DNA from: Clusia tigrina
Lineage: Eukaryota; Arthropoda; Insecta; Diptera; Clusiidae
NCBI GenBank assembly: GCA_920105625.2
Contig: OV050033.1
Location: forward strand, 16,760,001-16,824,000
DNA length: 64,000 nucleotides
Direction: 5' to 3'
The position numbers were made by a program, and so were the translations under genes. The notes beneath the pieces are model-generated. The model did not search any database, was not told the DNA's origin, and worked only from the letters and a program-made list of their open reading frames with translations. Positions 12,701-25,500 of this stretch are shown here, in pieces; position 1 is the stretch's first letter; the number at the start of each line of letters is the position of its first letter.

Positions 12701-15700
12701 CTCACTACTCATACGACATGGCGAAACAAAAACAAGAAGAAAATATTTTGTATATCGGTTTTCAATCACGGTGCACTGAATTAATTTGCTACATGAGCGA
12801 TCAATATCACTGAAGCACATGTATATATAGAAGCAGCCACCCCCTCCATACATGTGCACACCCTTAACGCCGGTTACTCAACAATAATGAAGTGTCTTAC
12901 ATGCCATACAAAATGCATGACACATACAACACTTCATCCTGTCAGAGGCGAGAGCAACTCTGTGCTCCAATTTTCCCCACACAACATAATCAATAAATAT
13001 GGCAAAGACAACGTAAGCGGAAATTTTTCTAAGTATACATTGTGGCGCATAATGAGCACAAAATCACATACAAAGCAGCCAGCATAGAGACGACGAGTGG
13101 CGACGGGAGGCAAGAATGGCACAAAACAAAAACTGAATCAAATCCTCACATAAAAAGTGGAATGAAAAGAATGTAATGACAGGTAAGCAACTCATTCGAT
13201 TGGGTCTGGGCTGTGCTTGTGGCATATTTAAAAATCAGCACAAATGAGAAGCAAAACGAAAGCCAGAAAAATGGTGAAAACTGAGAATCACAGTAACCGG
13301 AAAACGGAAACAGAAATCTTTGTTCAGTGGGGGAAGGGAGAAAAAATGACAACAAAAACGACTGCGAGTACTCCAGCTGAGCGCTTCATCAGCGAGGTTC
13401 GCTGGAGTGCGGCAGCCACGACCCAGCTCAGCTCAGCCCTGCCCGCTTATGTTATCAATGCGGAAATCACACACTCGCAGTCTGCTAGCTGCATATTTAT
13501 TCATTTGTGTGGTGGGCATCGGTGGTGTTGGCAGCCTTCAGTTTCAATGAAAATCGATTTTTTTTTTGTTCTCGCCTGTTCTTTGCCTTTCTACTCTGAG
13601 TGTTGGCAGCGAGTCGCCATTTATCCCGGCTTTGTGTGGGGTCTACACATGTGTATCAACCGCTCTGAAGTCAAACTTCGACGCGTTCCTGCCGACAAAT
13701 CACAGCTCACATAAAAACTGTGATTTCTTCTGCGGGTGCTCCTTGCAGCGCAGAGGTTTTCTCTTACTCCTGGTGAGCCTTAAACGTGCGTGCAATACGG
13801 AAGCAATACACATTGCTGGCTTGTGTGCGCTGTAGTAGCATACTTTTGGGCTTATCGGCTCAGTACAATTTCTTCCTCAAATTGTTAATTGTAAAATCAA
13901 TTTCCATTAAATAAAATTGTATTGAATTTAATTTTATTTTATATTTATTCGTACGTGTATTTGTGTGCGGCAAGTTGAAAGCCGCTCCGCCATTGCGTAT
14001 TTCCGATACACCGGAACGAAGTTGCTGCAAATCCTCCGTGGGTATTTATCTATGATGGCTGGTTTGCCACCGTCGCACCCAAAAGCACATGAGTGCCTTT
14101 GCTGCTACTTCCTCTTCGTATTTTTACTGCTAATATTTTGATTTAATTTGCATTGAAATGTATTTTTTCCTCATATTTGTCATTCCCTCTTCCTGTCTGG
14201 GTTGGTTGCCTCTCCGCCAATGCGCCTCTTCGAATGTGCTGAATTTTTAATGAATTTTTATGTGCGGCGCACGTGCATTCCCCATTTCCCAATGCCATAT
14301 CAGTGGAATTTAAGCAGATGTATCTATCCAGCCATCGCTACTCGAAGTGGTTTGTATTAAAAATTTGCTGTGGCAAATTAGAATTTAATTTGAAGGCTTT
14401 CAGATACGTGTGCGGCGTAAGTAAAGAACACTTCTGCGTATGAGTTTGAAAGGAATGCTTCAATTTTTGGGTTTGTATGCAATCTTTTTGGTCAAAATTC
14501 TTAATTTAATTGTAGAAACAGATGAGAAATAACAATATACGCCAGAGTATGAGTATAATTATTATTATCCATTAAGAATCCGGCTCCTTATCCTTTCCGT
14601 AAGTATTATCCTGCGCCTTCCCCACGTGAAAGCCGCTGTTGCTGTGTGCCGCTGCATTAATATGAATGTGAATGGCAGGATAAAGGAGAAATCTCATTCT
14701 CACGCATAACAGCCTTCTGAAAAGTTTCTGCTTTCAGAATGGATATTCATGTATCCCTTAAGGATACGCTTCTTAAGGAAATTTTGATAAAATTGACTAT
14801 TATAGAAATTAATGAATTTTCATTTTCTTTCTTTTTCAAGGTTATCTAAAATAGAGGACGCTCATTCATTGCCGCTTGAAGGATTCCATTCCACTCGAAT
14901 ATGCCTGCGAATAGTGATTAAAAAATAATTTTGTCAGATAATGAATTTATTTTCAAACTTCATTTAATTGCTTTCGTCCTTTAATTACCTGTGAATTTTG
15001 TGGAGTGAATATCGATTGTTTAATGACATTTGATTGAAAGCGACAGAAGGAATGAACTATTATAAGCCTAATCGTTTATTAACTGTAATTGTTGCCTACT
15101 CTACCAACAAAACACCCCAGTAATGCACCTGATGTCAGTAACTCACATTGCCGTGTACAACAGTCAACATGTTTTTGGATGGAAAAATGGTGGCATCAGC
15201 TTAAAAGTGACATTTTAATTAGGAAAAAGCTGAAAGGGAGTTTCACACAAAAATCGTTTATGGTTTATATGCCTTTTATCATTTAGTGCAAGGTATCATC
15301 CTTTATTTTAGTACAAAGTATTTCTTTGTTGATTTTATATCCTGAAAATTGAAAGGAAAGTCAATTTCCAAATCAATTTTGTTGCTCTAATTAGGTAATT
15401 TATATATTAATGCACAAAACAAATTTGTAATAATTTAAATCTAACTAACTACGAGTATATAAGAAATAGGACTTAAAATATATTAATATACCTTTATGAT
15501 AACTATATATGGTAAACTCTCAGTTTGGAAATAGTCAGAATACATATTGGATTATATCAAATATCTTTAAAATACATGTTTAGGTTTCAGAAAATTCTCT
15601 TTCGATGATAATTTATAGCGAACATTTTCAGGAGACTACATTCCTTGTTTGTTTGTGTATGGGTTTACAGAATGGATATGTTGGAAATCGAGGGCTACCA

Positions 15701-15760
15701 GTAATCCATGCGGTAAGAACACAAAACTCTACTCTTAATCCTTGATATGTGCACCTGCAA
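9747..15760. other. Non-coding, nothing recognised
   Basis: A long stretch of unique AT-rich DNA with CT/CA low-complexity sequence at 12650-12710. The 156-codon frame at 13244-13714 and its overlapping 89-codon neighbour have no recognisable domain and no visible exon structure. One reverse-orientation motif copy (GCATACTTTTGGG) lies at 13838-13850. Confidence 0.5.
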
Positions 15761-15766
15761 ACACCT

Positions 15767-16768
15767 ATCTATAGTTATAATTTAGTCCATAGTTGTAATC
15801 TAGACTATAGTTATAATCTAGTCTATTGCTATAATCTAGTCTATAGTTATAATCTAGTCAATAGTAATAATCTAGACTATAGTTATAATCTAGACTATAG
15901 TTATAATCTAGTCTATTGCTATAATCTAGTCTATTGCTATAATCTAGTCTATTGCTATAATCTAGTCTATTGCTATAATCTAGTCTATAGTTATAATCTA
16001 GTCCATAGTAATAATCTAGACTATAGTTATAATCTAGTCTATTGCTATAATCTAGTCTATTGCTATAATCTAGTCCATTGTTGTAATCTAGACTATAGTT
16101 ATAATCTAGTCTATTGCTATAATCAAGTCTATAGTTATAATCTAGTCCATAGTAATAATCTAGACTATAGTTATAATCTAGTCTATTGCTATAATCTAGT
16201 CTATTGCTATAATCTCGTCTATAGTTATAATCTAGTCTATAGTTATAGTCTAGTCTATAGTTATAATCTAGTCTATTGCTATAATCTAGTCTATAGTTAT
16301 AATCTAGTCCATAGTAATAATCTAGACTATAGTTATAATCTAGTCTATTGCTATAATCTAGTCTATTGCTATAATCTAGTCTATAGTTATAATCTAGTCC
16401 ATAGTAATAATCTAGACTATAGTTATAATCTAGTCGATTGCTATAATCTAGTCTATTGCTATAATCTAGTCCATTGTTGTAATCTAGACTATAGTTATAA
16501 TCTAGTCTATTGCTATAGTCTAGTCTATAGTTATAATCTAGTCCATAGTTATAATCTAGACTATAGTTATAATCTAGTATATTGCTTTAATGTAGTCTAT
16601 AGTTATAATCTAGTCCATAGTTATAATCTAGACTATAGTTATAATCTAGTCTATTGCTTTAATCTAGTCTATAGTTATAATCTAGTCCTTAGTTATAATC
16701 TAGACTATAGTTATAATCTAGTCTATTGTTATAGTCTAGTCTATAGTTATAATCTATAGTTATAATCT
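15767..16768. repeat. 18-bp minisatellite array (about 55 units) with higher-order pattern
   Basis: Monomers are variants of TCTATAGTTATAATCTAG. Four main types differ at fixed positions: TCTATAG.T, TCTATTGCT, TCCATAGTA and ACTATAGTT. They recur in the same order several times, which indicates higher-order amplification. Because 18 is a multiple of 3, the array happens to leave a 336-codon frame open (15749-16759) encoding hexapeptides such as NLVYCY. I treat that frame as a by-product and not as a gene. Confidence 0.93.
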
Positions 16769-16769
16769 G

Positions 16770-19700
16770 TGTTGTCGTGTCTACTATGCCACAGTTGACA
16801 AAATGAACCACAGCTGCAGGCGTTGATCTGAAAAGTTTGTAACATACTTTTAGGGTCAAAGCTCACAATTCTAATGGAAAGAGGACGATAACTATTCAGA
16901 AATTACACAAACTGACATTAATAAATGGAAAGTTATATATAATGAATAATAAAATAAATTTACTCACATTAATAATAAAACGATAAAATCTATAATTAAA
17001 ATATTGAACTCCAATTTTCGGTGTTTAGACTTGGAAGTCGAAGTACAACGAACATTTATACTGGTAAAATTGGAATTTAAAAGTTTCTGAATGTGTTTTT
17101 AATGATCAAGAAACTTTTATTTTACAACAGTTTATTTTCCATAATTTAAATTAAAAAATTTTTAATTAAACTATTAATTTTAAAATATTTAATTTTAAAA
17201 GTGAAACATTTTATTTCTATAAATTAATTTTCAGCAAAAATGTTTTGTTTACAAAGATCGTGATATCCACTTCTAAATCAGCCTCACTTTCCTTATTTTA
17301 GGAATAAACGTCCACCAATAGTCACAGCTGCGTTTAGGTTCATCTGCCTCAAGTGCGGTTTTTCAAGTGCTTAAAGTATCAAGGAAAGGAACTTGTCGCA
17401 AAGTTTGTACTTCCAGTGAAACTTCTGTTAATGAAACATTGAACATATTGAAAGGTACCTGTGGTAAGGCTCCCTGCTACTAATAGAGTAAGAGCTGAAA
17501 ATGTACCTTAATCGTTCTTCTATGTCTTCGGCACAGTTATACAAATTAATGAAATTTCAAATAACTGCAAAAGGACTGAAAGCACTATCATCATTTGAAA
17601 AAGTTACCAGGAATAATTGAACCAATTGTTAAGAACCCATGTATACTAGCGTTGTGTAAGCCTCGGTTAGATTAGGTTATCGTGATAGCCGGTCTACAGA
17701 CCAACTCCTAGTCTACGGATCATGCCTAAAAGAATAAAGTTTTCTCAGACAGATTAAATTTTCCTAACTAATTAAAATTGAACATTTCTAATGCTGTTTT
17801 ATTACTTTGGATTCATACATCCTTGCAGTATAAAGCTGAGAATCTTCCAAGGCTTTGCTCAGTTTTGAAAGTCCGTTCATACCAGTTGCTCTTATATGAA
17901 AGTAGCAAATATGCGAGCTGTGTTTATGGTTTGCTTTGAATATTTCTATTAAACTTCCTCTCATAGTGGTTTACATTTTCTCCACGCCATCCTGTTTAAC
18001 ACGAATTTTGAGGTGGTACGAGTATTGTCAACTTATTCATTTAAAAGGTATTCCTCGGATTTGCTTAATTGTTTGCTCGCTTCCTCGCACAAATTTCTCA
18101 TACTCTCAGCGAACGTTGCTATGCAATAAGATTTCAAGATTTCTGTCTACTCTTGCTGGCATATAAAACAGGATTCGGGTCACTTTCACTTGCGCCGTTA
18201 TCCTTTTATTTCAATGCAAAGGCGAAAAATTGAAATGCGTGCCACGCCATCTGAAACGCCATTTCTTTGGCATTTCAAACACGAAATTGCGAATTTTCAA
18301 GCCAACAACCGCAGAGTGAGTGATATGCCAGAGCAGGGAATCTATGGGCGTGTGCATTTGTATCCCTGCTAGTATATTGGTGAGTGGATCTGTGCGGATG
18401 TGTGATTGTATATGTGCATGTGTATATTCGGTTGCGATTGCCTTTTAACCAGTTTTCTTCAACGGAAGTATTTGGCTTTTGAGAGAACTGCAACCCAACG
18501 GAAAACGTGATCAGCGAGAAGATAATCGAAACATTGTTCTTCAACACCGCTCTTCAATATTCACATAGTAATATCCTTACAGATGAGGCTTTAGCGTGAT
18601 GATGAGCTTCCTGTCTTTATTAGCTGAAACCTCTGAAGGAATCTAGAATTTCGGTACTAAGTGAAGTTTGAGAGCTTGAATTGTGAATTTGATATGTCAC
18701 CGCAAGTCAATTTTTCCCTGCAGGGATGCAGCAGATCAGCCTGAATAGGGTACAAGTGTAAGTGACTAAACGTGTGTGTGCGCACGTGAGTTTGTCGGGT
18801 GTGGGTAGTTTTCCACCACTCATTTTATTTGATTTTTCAGACTATTTTATTTCAATTTTTTCTCTTTGAGGAAATGGGTTTTTGATTTGTGTGTGAGTGT
18901 TTGTGTGCGCTCAAGAGCGGGCGCGTCTTTTTATTCTCACATTTCGCTTTGATGGCATGCGTGTGCCTCTTCGACATATGTGTGTGTGTGTGTGTGTCAT
19001 TCTATTTTGCTTTTGATTTGTATGCAAATTTCTGTGTTGGTAGTTTTTCGATATCCTGCTGGGTGGCTCTGTGTATCTAAGTGTGTGTGTGTTTGTTCCT
19101 TTGTATGTGTACGTTAACCTGTTTAGCTAAAATCCATTTACTTACGCTGGAGATTCTCTTTCATATTTTGACATGCCCGTCAAATTTGTTCGTTTCATTG
19201 ACTCTCTGCACTTTTATGAATGTGGAAAAATTTCAAATGTCATGCCAGGCCGGCAACTTCCGCAACTCGCTTCTCGTCCTCATCTCGCAAGTCGACTGCA
19301 ACATTTCAACTTGCTTTCGAAGTTGCTTCCGTGCCTTTCATCTAATTTTCAACGAACACGAAGTTTCGGCACATCAAGCGCTGTGACTCCATGACTCAAA
19401 CACAGCACTGCAATGTTGTTCAAGAGATTTTTTAACTTTATAATTGATTCTGAACTCCGACGTTATTAGACCGAATCAATCAGAGCAACCTTGAAACGAG
19501 ATTCATGTGCAATTTAAACTTCGTACATTCATAAATTAATAGAGAAGAACGTGGGAGGAGTAAAAATCGTAAACAGATATCAAGTATCCATTATTAAAAA
19601 TTCAACAGGCGCTCCGTTCAAAGGACGTGCACTTAAATTGGGGCAAATTTCAAACGCTGGTATCCCTTTTTCCCTTATTTACGAATATTTACGTTTTGCG

Positions 19701-21232
19701 CTTTTATCAGCCATGTTGCCTTAAACGCTTCACCTTGACCATCGTTCTAGACGAACCGACCGTACTCACCTCATAACCCACACACACACTCACACACACA
19801 CACACTCATCCAAACACACTGCAAAGGGCAGTTGAAAAAGCGCAAGGGCCCCACCGCAGTCCATCAATTATTTATAAAAACAAATTATGAGCAATAATTA
19901 AACAATAATTTTCGTTATGCCCTACGGGCGTGGAGTCCGGCTGCCATGCCTAGTCATGCCATCTGCAGACAGTCACGCCAAAACAGATACCCAGCCAGCA
20001 CCGCCGAACATCCTAGTCCCCACCACCCACTCAGTTTCTCTATGTTGCTGGTGTTCTGCTGGCATTTGATTATACTTTACTATTATTTGCAGCAATCATT
20101 TTTAATTTGCGCTTAAAAGTATGCTTTGGAAAAACTGAGCAGCTGAGGCGAGCAAATTAATGATTGCGGGTGGGCGTATGCAAACAGAACTGAGTGCGGC
20201 CGGAGGTTGGAAGTTGGTGGGCTCCGTAAACGAAATGAAATTAATTTATTTTATTAGCACCAGGATGAAAGTCTGAGGATGGCAAAATCGATAAGGGAAT
20301 TAATGGGTCAAACAGGAGTAAAGTATGTAAAAATGCTCAAGGAGTTTGATTGCTGTAGTCCTGCTAGAAATGCGTTACAGATTGTTAATTTCACTCCGTT
20401 ATGATAAAGCGAAATCTTCGATAATAGAACCTAACTTTCGCCTTCAGATATTTCAAGAATTTTAAGCTTCATAAAGTAAACTGCAAGAGGATAGTCTAAG
20501 GATAGTTGTTTTAAGTTGAAAACTTGTATATGACTTTACAAACCTTAAAGGATTTTATAGATTTTGAAAATTTCTTACAATTACGGTGATGGAGGGATTG
20601 TGAAGATATATCTTAGAATAACTGGGCAGCTTTACTCTCCCTCTTCCAAATGTTAAGTAAACAATTTGGTGACCAATTTTATTAGGAATGATTTCTAACA
20701 TTGTTTCCTCTAGTAATGTTTTTTGCAACACCACTAGGCTCGATTTGCTTATATGTGTTTTTATTGTTTACTAAGTTGCTAAATTTATCATCATTATAAC
20801 CAGCTTAGCCAGCTTTTCCCTTTTCAATACATATTTGATTAATATCTTTATAAAATTCAGTCACTTTTAACATGTCCTTCCGACAGACATCAATACAAGA
20901 ATCCAATATCAGGCTATTAGTAGCTAAAAACTCAGGTTTTTGCTAGCAATGTAAGAAATCCTTAGTCATATTTTGAAATGAAGAAGTTCCATTATGAATT
21001 AGCTCAGAAGGTGGTATTTAAATAGTACATGATGATCTTTCCAAACAGACTTTACGTAACTTATGGAATATGTACGTCAGAGAGCCGAAGTCCCTGGCAG
21101 CTAGTGCGCCTTTTTTTCTCATGTATAGGAATTATTTATAATTATTGGTCATATAATCAATATATTTTTGGACATGATTTGCCTCACGCTTTAATTAAAG
21201 CTCCCTTATAACCAAGTGGTAAACTTAACAAC
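16770..21232. other. Non-coding; AT-rich and CA/GT low-complexity patches
   Basis: Contains motif copies at 16843-16855 (reverse) and near 20114, an A/T tract at 17100-17230, a GGTTAGATTAGGTTAT stretch near 17660 that could be a decayed LINE tail, GT-rich sequence at 18770-19110 and a CA run at 19783-19810. No frame in this span looks coding. Confidence 0.5.
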
Positions 21233-21234
21233 TA

Positions 21235-21264
21235 AAGGGTTTTCCAATAAGAGGCGTTATTTTG
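21235..21264 (+). repeat. Left terminal inverted repeat of the DD41D element
   Basis: About 25 of 30 positions match the reverse complement of 22511-22540. Confidence 0.85.
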
Positions 21265-21340
21265 GTATTCAAAGAAAAATGTGCATTTTTTGAGACAAAT
21301 GATCGGATGTTTATTTCATAATAAAGAGGAAGGTATGCCG

Positions 21341-22426
21341 TTAATAATGAAAACCAACATCAGCCAAATGGCCACCACGACCACGCTTACAGGACCATAT
21401 CCTTTTCATGAAATTTTCCATAACCAAATCGCAAAGTAGCTGTCCTATGTCCTCGATAGCCTCACGAATTATATCTTTGAGGTTTTGAATCGACGCTGGG
21501 CTGTTGGCGTAGACCTTATCTTTTACGTGGCCCCGAAGGAAGAAGTCGCAAGGTGTTAAATCACAAGATATCGGTGGCCAATTGTGATCACCTCTTCGAG
21601 AGATAACACTGTCCGGAAACTTTTCCCGTAAAAGAGCACTGATTTCGTAGCTTGTGTGGCACGTAGCGCCGTATTGTTGAAAGTAAACGTTGTCTAGATC
21701 AATACCATCCAACTCCGACCATAAAAAATTATTAATCATCTCTCGATAGCGCAATCCATTCACCGTAACTGTTGATCCAACCTCATTTTCGAAAAAGTAA
21801 GGTCCAATGACCCCGCCGGACCATAAACCGCACCCAACACTCACACGTTGAGGATGGAGAGGCTTCTCAACAATAACTCTTGGGTTTTCCGAGCCCCAGA
21901 TGCGATAATTTTGCTTGTTGACGTAGCCACCGAGGTGGAAATGGGCCTCATCAGTCAAGATGATTTTTCGATGGAATTCCGGATCATTTTCATGCATTTC
22001 AAGGACCCAATCAGCAAAGACACGACGTTGTTGATGATCGGCCGGCTTGAGTTCTTGTGGTAACTGAACTTTATAAGCCTTAAGACCCAAGTCTTTATGC
22101 AAAATACGGTGGTATGACGTTTGTGGAATGTCCAATTCCAAAGAACGACGAGGAATGGACAAACCTGGGTTTTCTTCCACACTTTGGGCTACAGCAGCAA
22201 TATTCTCCGTTGTTCTTGAGCGACGTGCACGGGTTTTATTCTTCACATCACTAACTTGTCCCAACAGCTCCAATTTTTCCACAAATTTCTGTATTGCGGT
22301 CCGACAAGGTGCTTCACGACGACCCAAAAATGCTTTAGTTTTGCGAACTGTGACTGCAAGATTTTCACCACTTTTGTAGTTAATTTTAATAATTTCAGTG
22401 CGTTGTTGAAGCGTGTATCGTTCCAT
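21341..22426 (-). CDS. DD41D mariner-type transposase, catalytic Asp replaced
   Basis: This 361-residue ORF has the layout of Tc1/mariner-superfamily transposases. The N-terminal helix-turn-helix region is at about 1-120, followed by a linker and a DDE catalytic domain at about 150-310. The first catalytic Asp is D159 in LTDEAHFHLGGYVNKQN, and the third is D294 in CDLTPCDFF. The second should lie in the FQQDGATCHT block but reads FQQYGATCHT, with Tyr at residue 252 (codon 21671-21673). A single base change in the Asp codon would account for it. The frame is otherwise uninterrupted and starts at the Met that opens MERYTLQQR. Such enzymes excise and reinsert the element at TA sites. With one metal-binding Asp lost, this copy is probably inactive. 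Other unusual residues, such as Gly in VSVGCGLW, also suggest early decay. Confidence 0.9.
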   Translation of the reverse strand: MERYTLQQRTEIIKINYKSGENLAVTVRKTKAFLGRREAPCRTAIQKFVEKLELLGQVSDVKNKTRARRSRTTENIAAVAQSVEENPGLSIPRRSLELDIPQTSYHRILHKDLGLKAYKVQLPQELKPADHQQRRVFADWVLEMHENDPEFHRKIILTDEAHFHLGGYVNKQNYRIWGSENPRVIVEKPLHPQRVSVGCGLWSGGVIGPYFFENEVGSTVTVNGLRYREMINNFLWSELDGIDLDNVYFQQYGATCHTSYEISALLREKFPDSVISRRGDHNWPPISCDLTPCDFFLRGHVKDKVYANSPASIQNLKDIIREAIEDIGQLLCDLVMENFMKRIWSCKRGRGGHLADVGFHY

Positions 22427-22510
22427 TTTTAGTAATGGCGTAGTTTCTGCTTGTCAAATGTCAAAGAATAAAAGCTTCAAAAGTGACAGCTACCGAAATA
22501 CCGGGTGATT

Positions 22511-22540
22511 CAAAATAACAACTCTTGGTGGAAAACCTTT
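22511..22540 (-). repeat. Right terminal inverted repeat of the DD41D element
   Basis: Partner of 21235-21264. It ends in GGAAAACCTTT just before the TA duplication. Confidence 0.85.
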
Positions 22541-22542
22541 TA

Positions 22543-25500
22543 CATCTCACAATACCCAGGACTCCGAAAAACTAGAGACACAAATATCATCAGCTTCTTG
22601 CAATCGGAAATTTTGCAATTGCATTTGATTAATACTTTCGATGAGGCACTGATAAAGGCTCATATGTTAACAGGATTGTTCAGGAAATGAAAAGGATGTA
22701 TAGAAACTCCACTCTTCCGCAACGATAGTCATTTTTTAAAAGTTGCTTAGTTACTGGACAACTGCCCAGACTTGCAGGAAGGTAGCTATAAAATTTGAAG
22801 CTTGTTGAAAATTCGCAAACAGGATGTTGTCCACGTCGTCGCACTCCTCTCGTTGCTCTCTTCATTGTGTATTGATGCACAATTGTTGGCAAGCTGAAGC
22901 GGTGTCTTCACTGTTGTCAATCACCCTATCCCACCCCGGCTGTAACCTTAGCAACTCTTAAGGTCAGCAGCTCTCCCAACTCTTTAATTTACCTTACAAC
23001 GTGCTTGGAGCTGCTTGGCTACCAACTGTGTGTGTCTGTTTCTCATCCTGTGCAGCAGCGTTTTTTCTAAGAAAAGCATAGAAAAGTAAAAAATGGCATG
23101 TTACCTAAATTACTGGCATTATAGAAACTCTGTCATAATTTTTAAAAGGATTATAAATCCTTTTTGCTACGCTTACCTGCTTCCCTGTAATTTCGCTGTG
23201 TGCTGAGATAGTGAGGGAATTTTCTTGCTTTTTTAAATGAAAAATATTAAAGGAAACACATAAAAGCACAAATTGGAAAATAACAAGATTGCAACCGGAC
23301 AGAACGCTGCTACAATTCGCGAGCGGGTGCGAGTACGAGTGGTCCTGGTAGTCCTGGCCTCTCAAATCCAAACTGGTTATTTTCATTTTTTCCGCTACAC
23401 TCTTTGTGCTGCTTTCTTCCGCTTTCTGCGCTTATAAAATAAAATAAAATTTATTTACTGTTTAGTTGCCGTTTGAGTGTCCCTCTTGCTCGTTCTTTTT
23501 GTGTGCCGTGGTGCCGTGCCCTCCTCCGGCATGCCGATGGAATATTGCCGCTGAGTGGGGCTCTATCTACACTATCAAAGGTGTTTTTCCTTCTTTCTTG
23601 TGATGCGGGTGTTAGTCTGTGTGTGTGTGTGTGTGCCAGCGAGCTGTGAATTCCGGGGTGAGAGAGGGCAATACTTTTGCACTTGTTTAGCGGCTTGTTT
23701 CACTTTGTTTCTAGTTTACTTACCTTTGAGTTGATATTTTTTGCTTTTGTTGTACGTATTTGTTTGTGTGCTGTGTGCGCTCCCCTGCTGCCAGAGCTGT
23801 TTGCTTTTATGTTTTACCACTGCAACAGGGAATGAATAAAAGGAAAAAAACCGGAACAACAACAACAACAACCGGAAAAAATAATAAAAATGACTAAGGG
23901 AGTCAGCGTGAGAATTTCCACCACGCTTCAGCGAAGCAATTTAAGTTGTTGGCTGTTTGGAGTAGGGTTGCACGAACAGTGCCGGGGGCGGGGGGTGAAG
24001 AAATGCTTCAAGAATTTGCCTACTTCTCGTGCGGTGCTCTTAATTAGCTGAACAGTAAGAGCTGCCGAAGCTTCCAGAGGCAATTGTCAATTTGACGACT
24101 CTGAAATAGAAAGTGAACCGTTTCGGATTCTCTTTCACAACATTTCAGCAGATGGCACACAAGTGAATTATGTCCTAAATGGAGACCAATGTATCAATAG
24201 AAATCGCATACACATATTTGTCCCCAGAAAACACCATTCTAAGCCACTTCACACCAACCGACTCAACCGAATCGTTTCATAACCAAACCCAAAGCGACGA
24301 GGACTCCAACAAAGCTCTGCTTGAATTGCCACTTGGTGAGAAACTTGCCGCTAGTCTTCTCTCACCACAATAAAAAATAAATAAAAATTCGCCGAAACCT
24401 TGAAGAAAAACAAAAACCCCACGGCACACACGACCAAATTTTAAACAAGATTTCCCCAAAGAGAGCGCAGTGAAAGGATATTAGCAAATATGTACAGCAA
24501 TATGCATGTAAGCACATTTCCCAGTAAATAGACTGCGAAAGAAGTTGAAGAAGTAAGCAATGCGAGCATAATGCGCGTATATGTGATTGAAATAAGCCGC
24601 GGAAAGCAGCAGGTAACAAGCAAGTAACGCATGAGGGGAGCTATAAGCGGAAAGCAAGGAAGTATGCATACAATCGAGCAGGTACGCGTATGCAAAGAAG
24701 TTACTATTGTAGGGACAATTACATGTGAGCGCATTTGAAAGGATTACCAGATATGAGTGCAGCTTAGCTGAAGTCGTTGAGCGTGCTGACTGTCAGTAAT
24801 TGTAAAGATTCGCAATACTTGTGAGTAGCTGATGCTTGTAACTTTTGAATTTCGAAGAGACTGTCTCTGGGAATAGCTCCTTTATGATTGTTGATTATAC
24901 GCAAAGGCCAAATAAGTGGGCCAAAGTAGTCATTCCTTAATTCTCGGTGAACTGCTGAATGCACTCTTTTGGTGCAAAATCGCCAAGTTTTTCATGCAAG
25001 GTAGCCAAAATAGCTTGGTTTTGCTTCAGGTTTCAGGTCCATTACACTGCATCTAAGCTACCAAAAATAGATTGTCCTTGATGGATCTGTTATCATCCAC
25101 AGTTAGAATGACGCCTCTCTCTAGAAGGAGTATCCTTGCTAAAATTTCGCAGAATTCAAAATTGTATCAGCTTTGAATAGTTCGGTATCAGCCGGACTAC
25201 ACGGTGGAATGATAACTATAATTATAGCTCTAAGATAAGAACAAAATTTTAACTTCTTCTGAGAGAACATTATTCCTGCCTCTTTCAAATACCAGTATTC
25301 CAAAGTTGAACTGAAATGTGATCAAGTGACTTCAAATAAGAAGCGTTTAATATTACCACCAAGTAACTAGCTTAATGAAGAATTCACCGAGTCTAGGTTT
25401 AGAATGAAGAATTCACCGAGTCTAGGTTTGCCGTAAAGTTCATAGGATTGCCGGCAGTTGCGAGTATTTTGTCCATGTCGTTATTTGATTTCATGGAGGA

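Larger units (their letters stand above)
21235..22540 (-). mobile_element. rosa-like (DD41D) mariner-superfamily transposon
   Basis: The 1,306-bp element is bounded by imperfect inverted repeats of about 30 bp. The left end reads AAGGGTTTTCCAATAAGAGG and the right end, reversed, AAAGGTTTTCCACCAAGAGT, followed in both by GTTATTTTG-like sequence. A TA dinucleotide flanks each side (21233-21234 and 22541-22542), the usual Tc1/mariner target duplication. A single transposase ORF fills the interior on the minus strand. The third catalytic Asp lies 41 residues after the second position, the signature of the DD41D group to which rosa belongs. Confidence 0.9.

Noticed and set aside
13244..13714. 156-codon plus-strand ORF
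   Set aside because: No recognisable motif, and composition is like the surrounding non-coding DNA. It overlaps another equally long chance frame.
15749..16759. 336-codon ORF of NLVYCY-like hexapeptides
   Set aside because: It is a by-product of an 18-bp tandem array whose unit is divisible by three. There is no signal peptide, unique flank or domain.
17646..17720. GGTTAGATTAGGTTAT stretch as a telomere-like repeat or LINE tail
   Set aside because: Only about one and a half units, and no LINE coding similarity was seen beside it, so there was not enough to annotate as an element.
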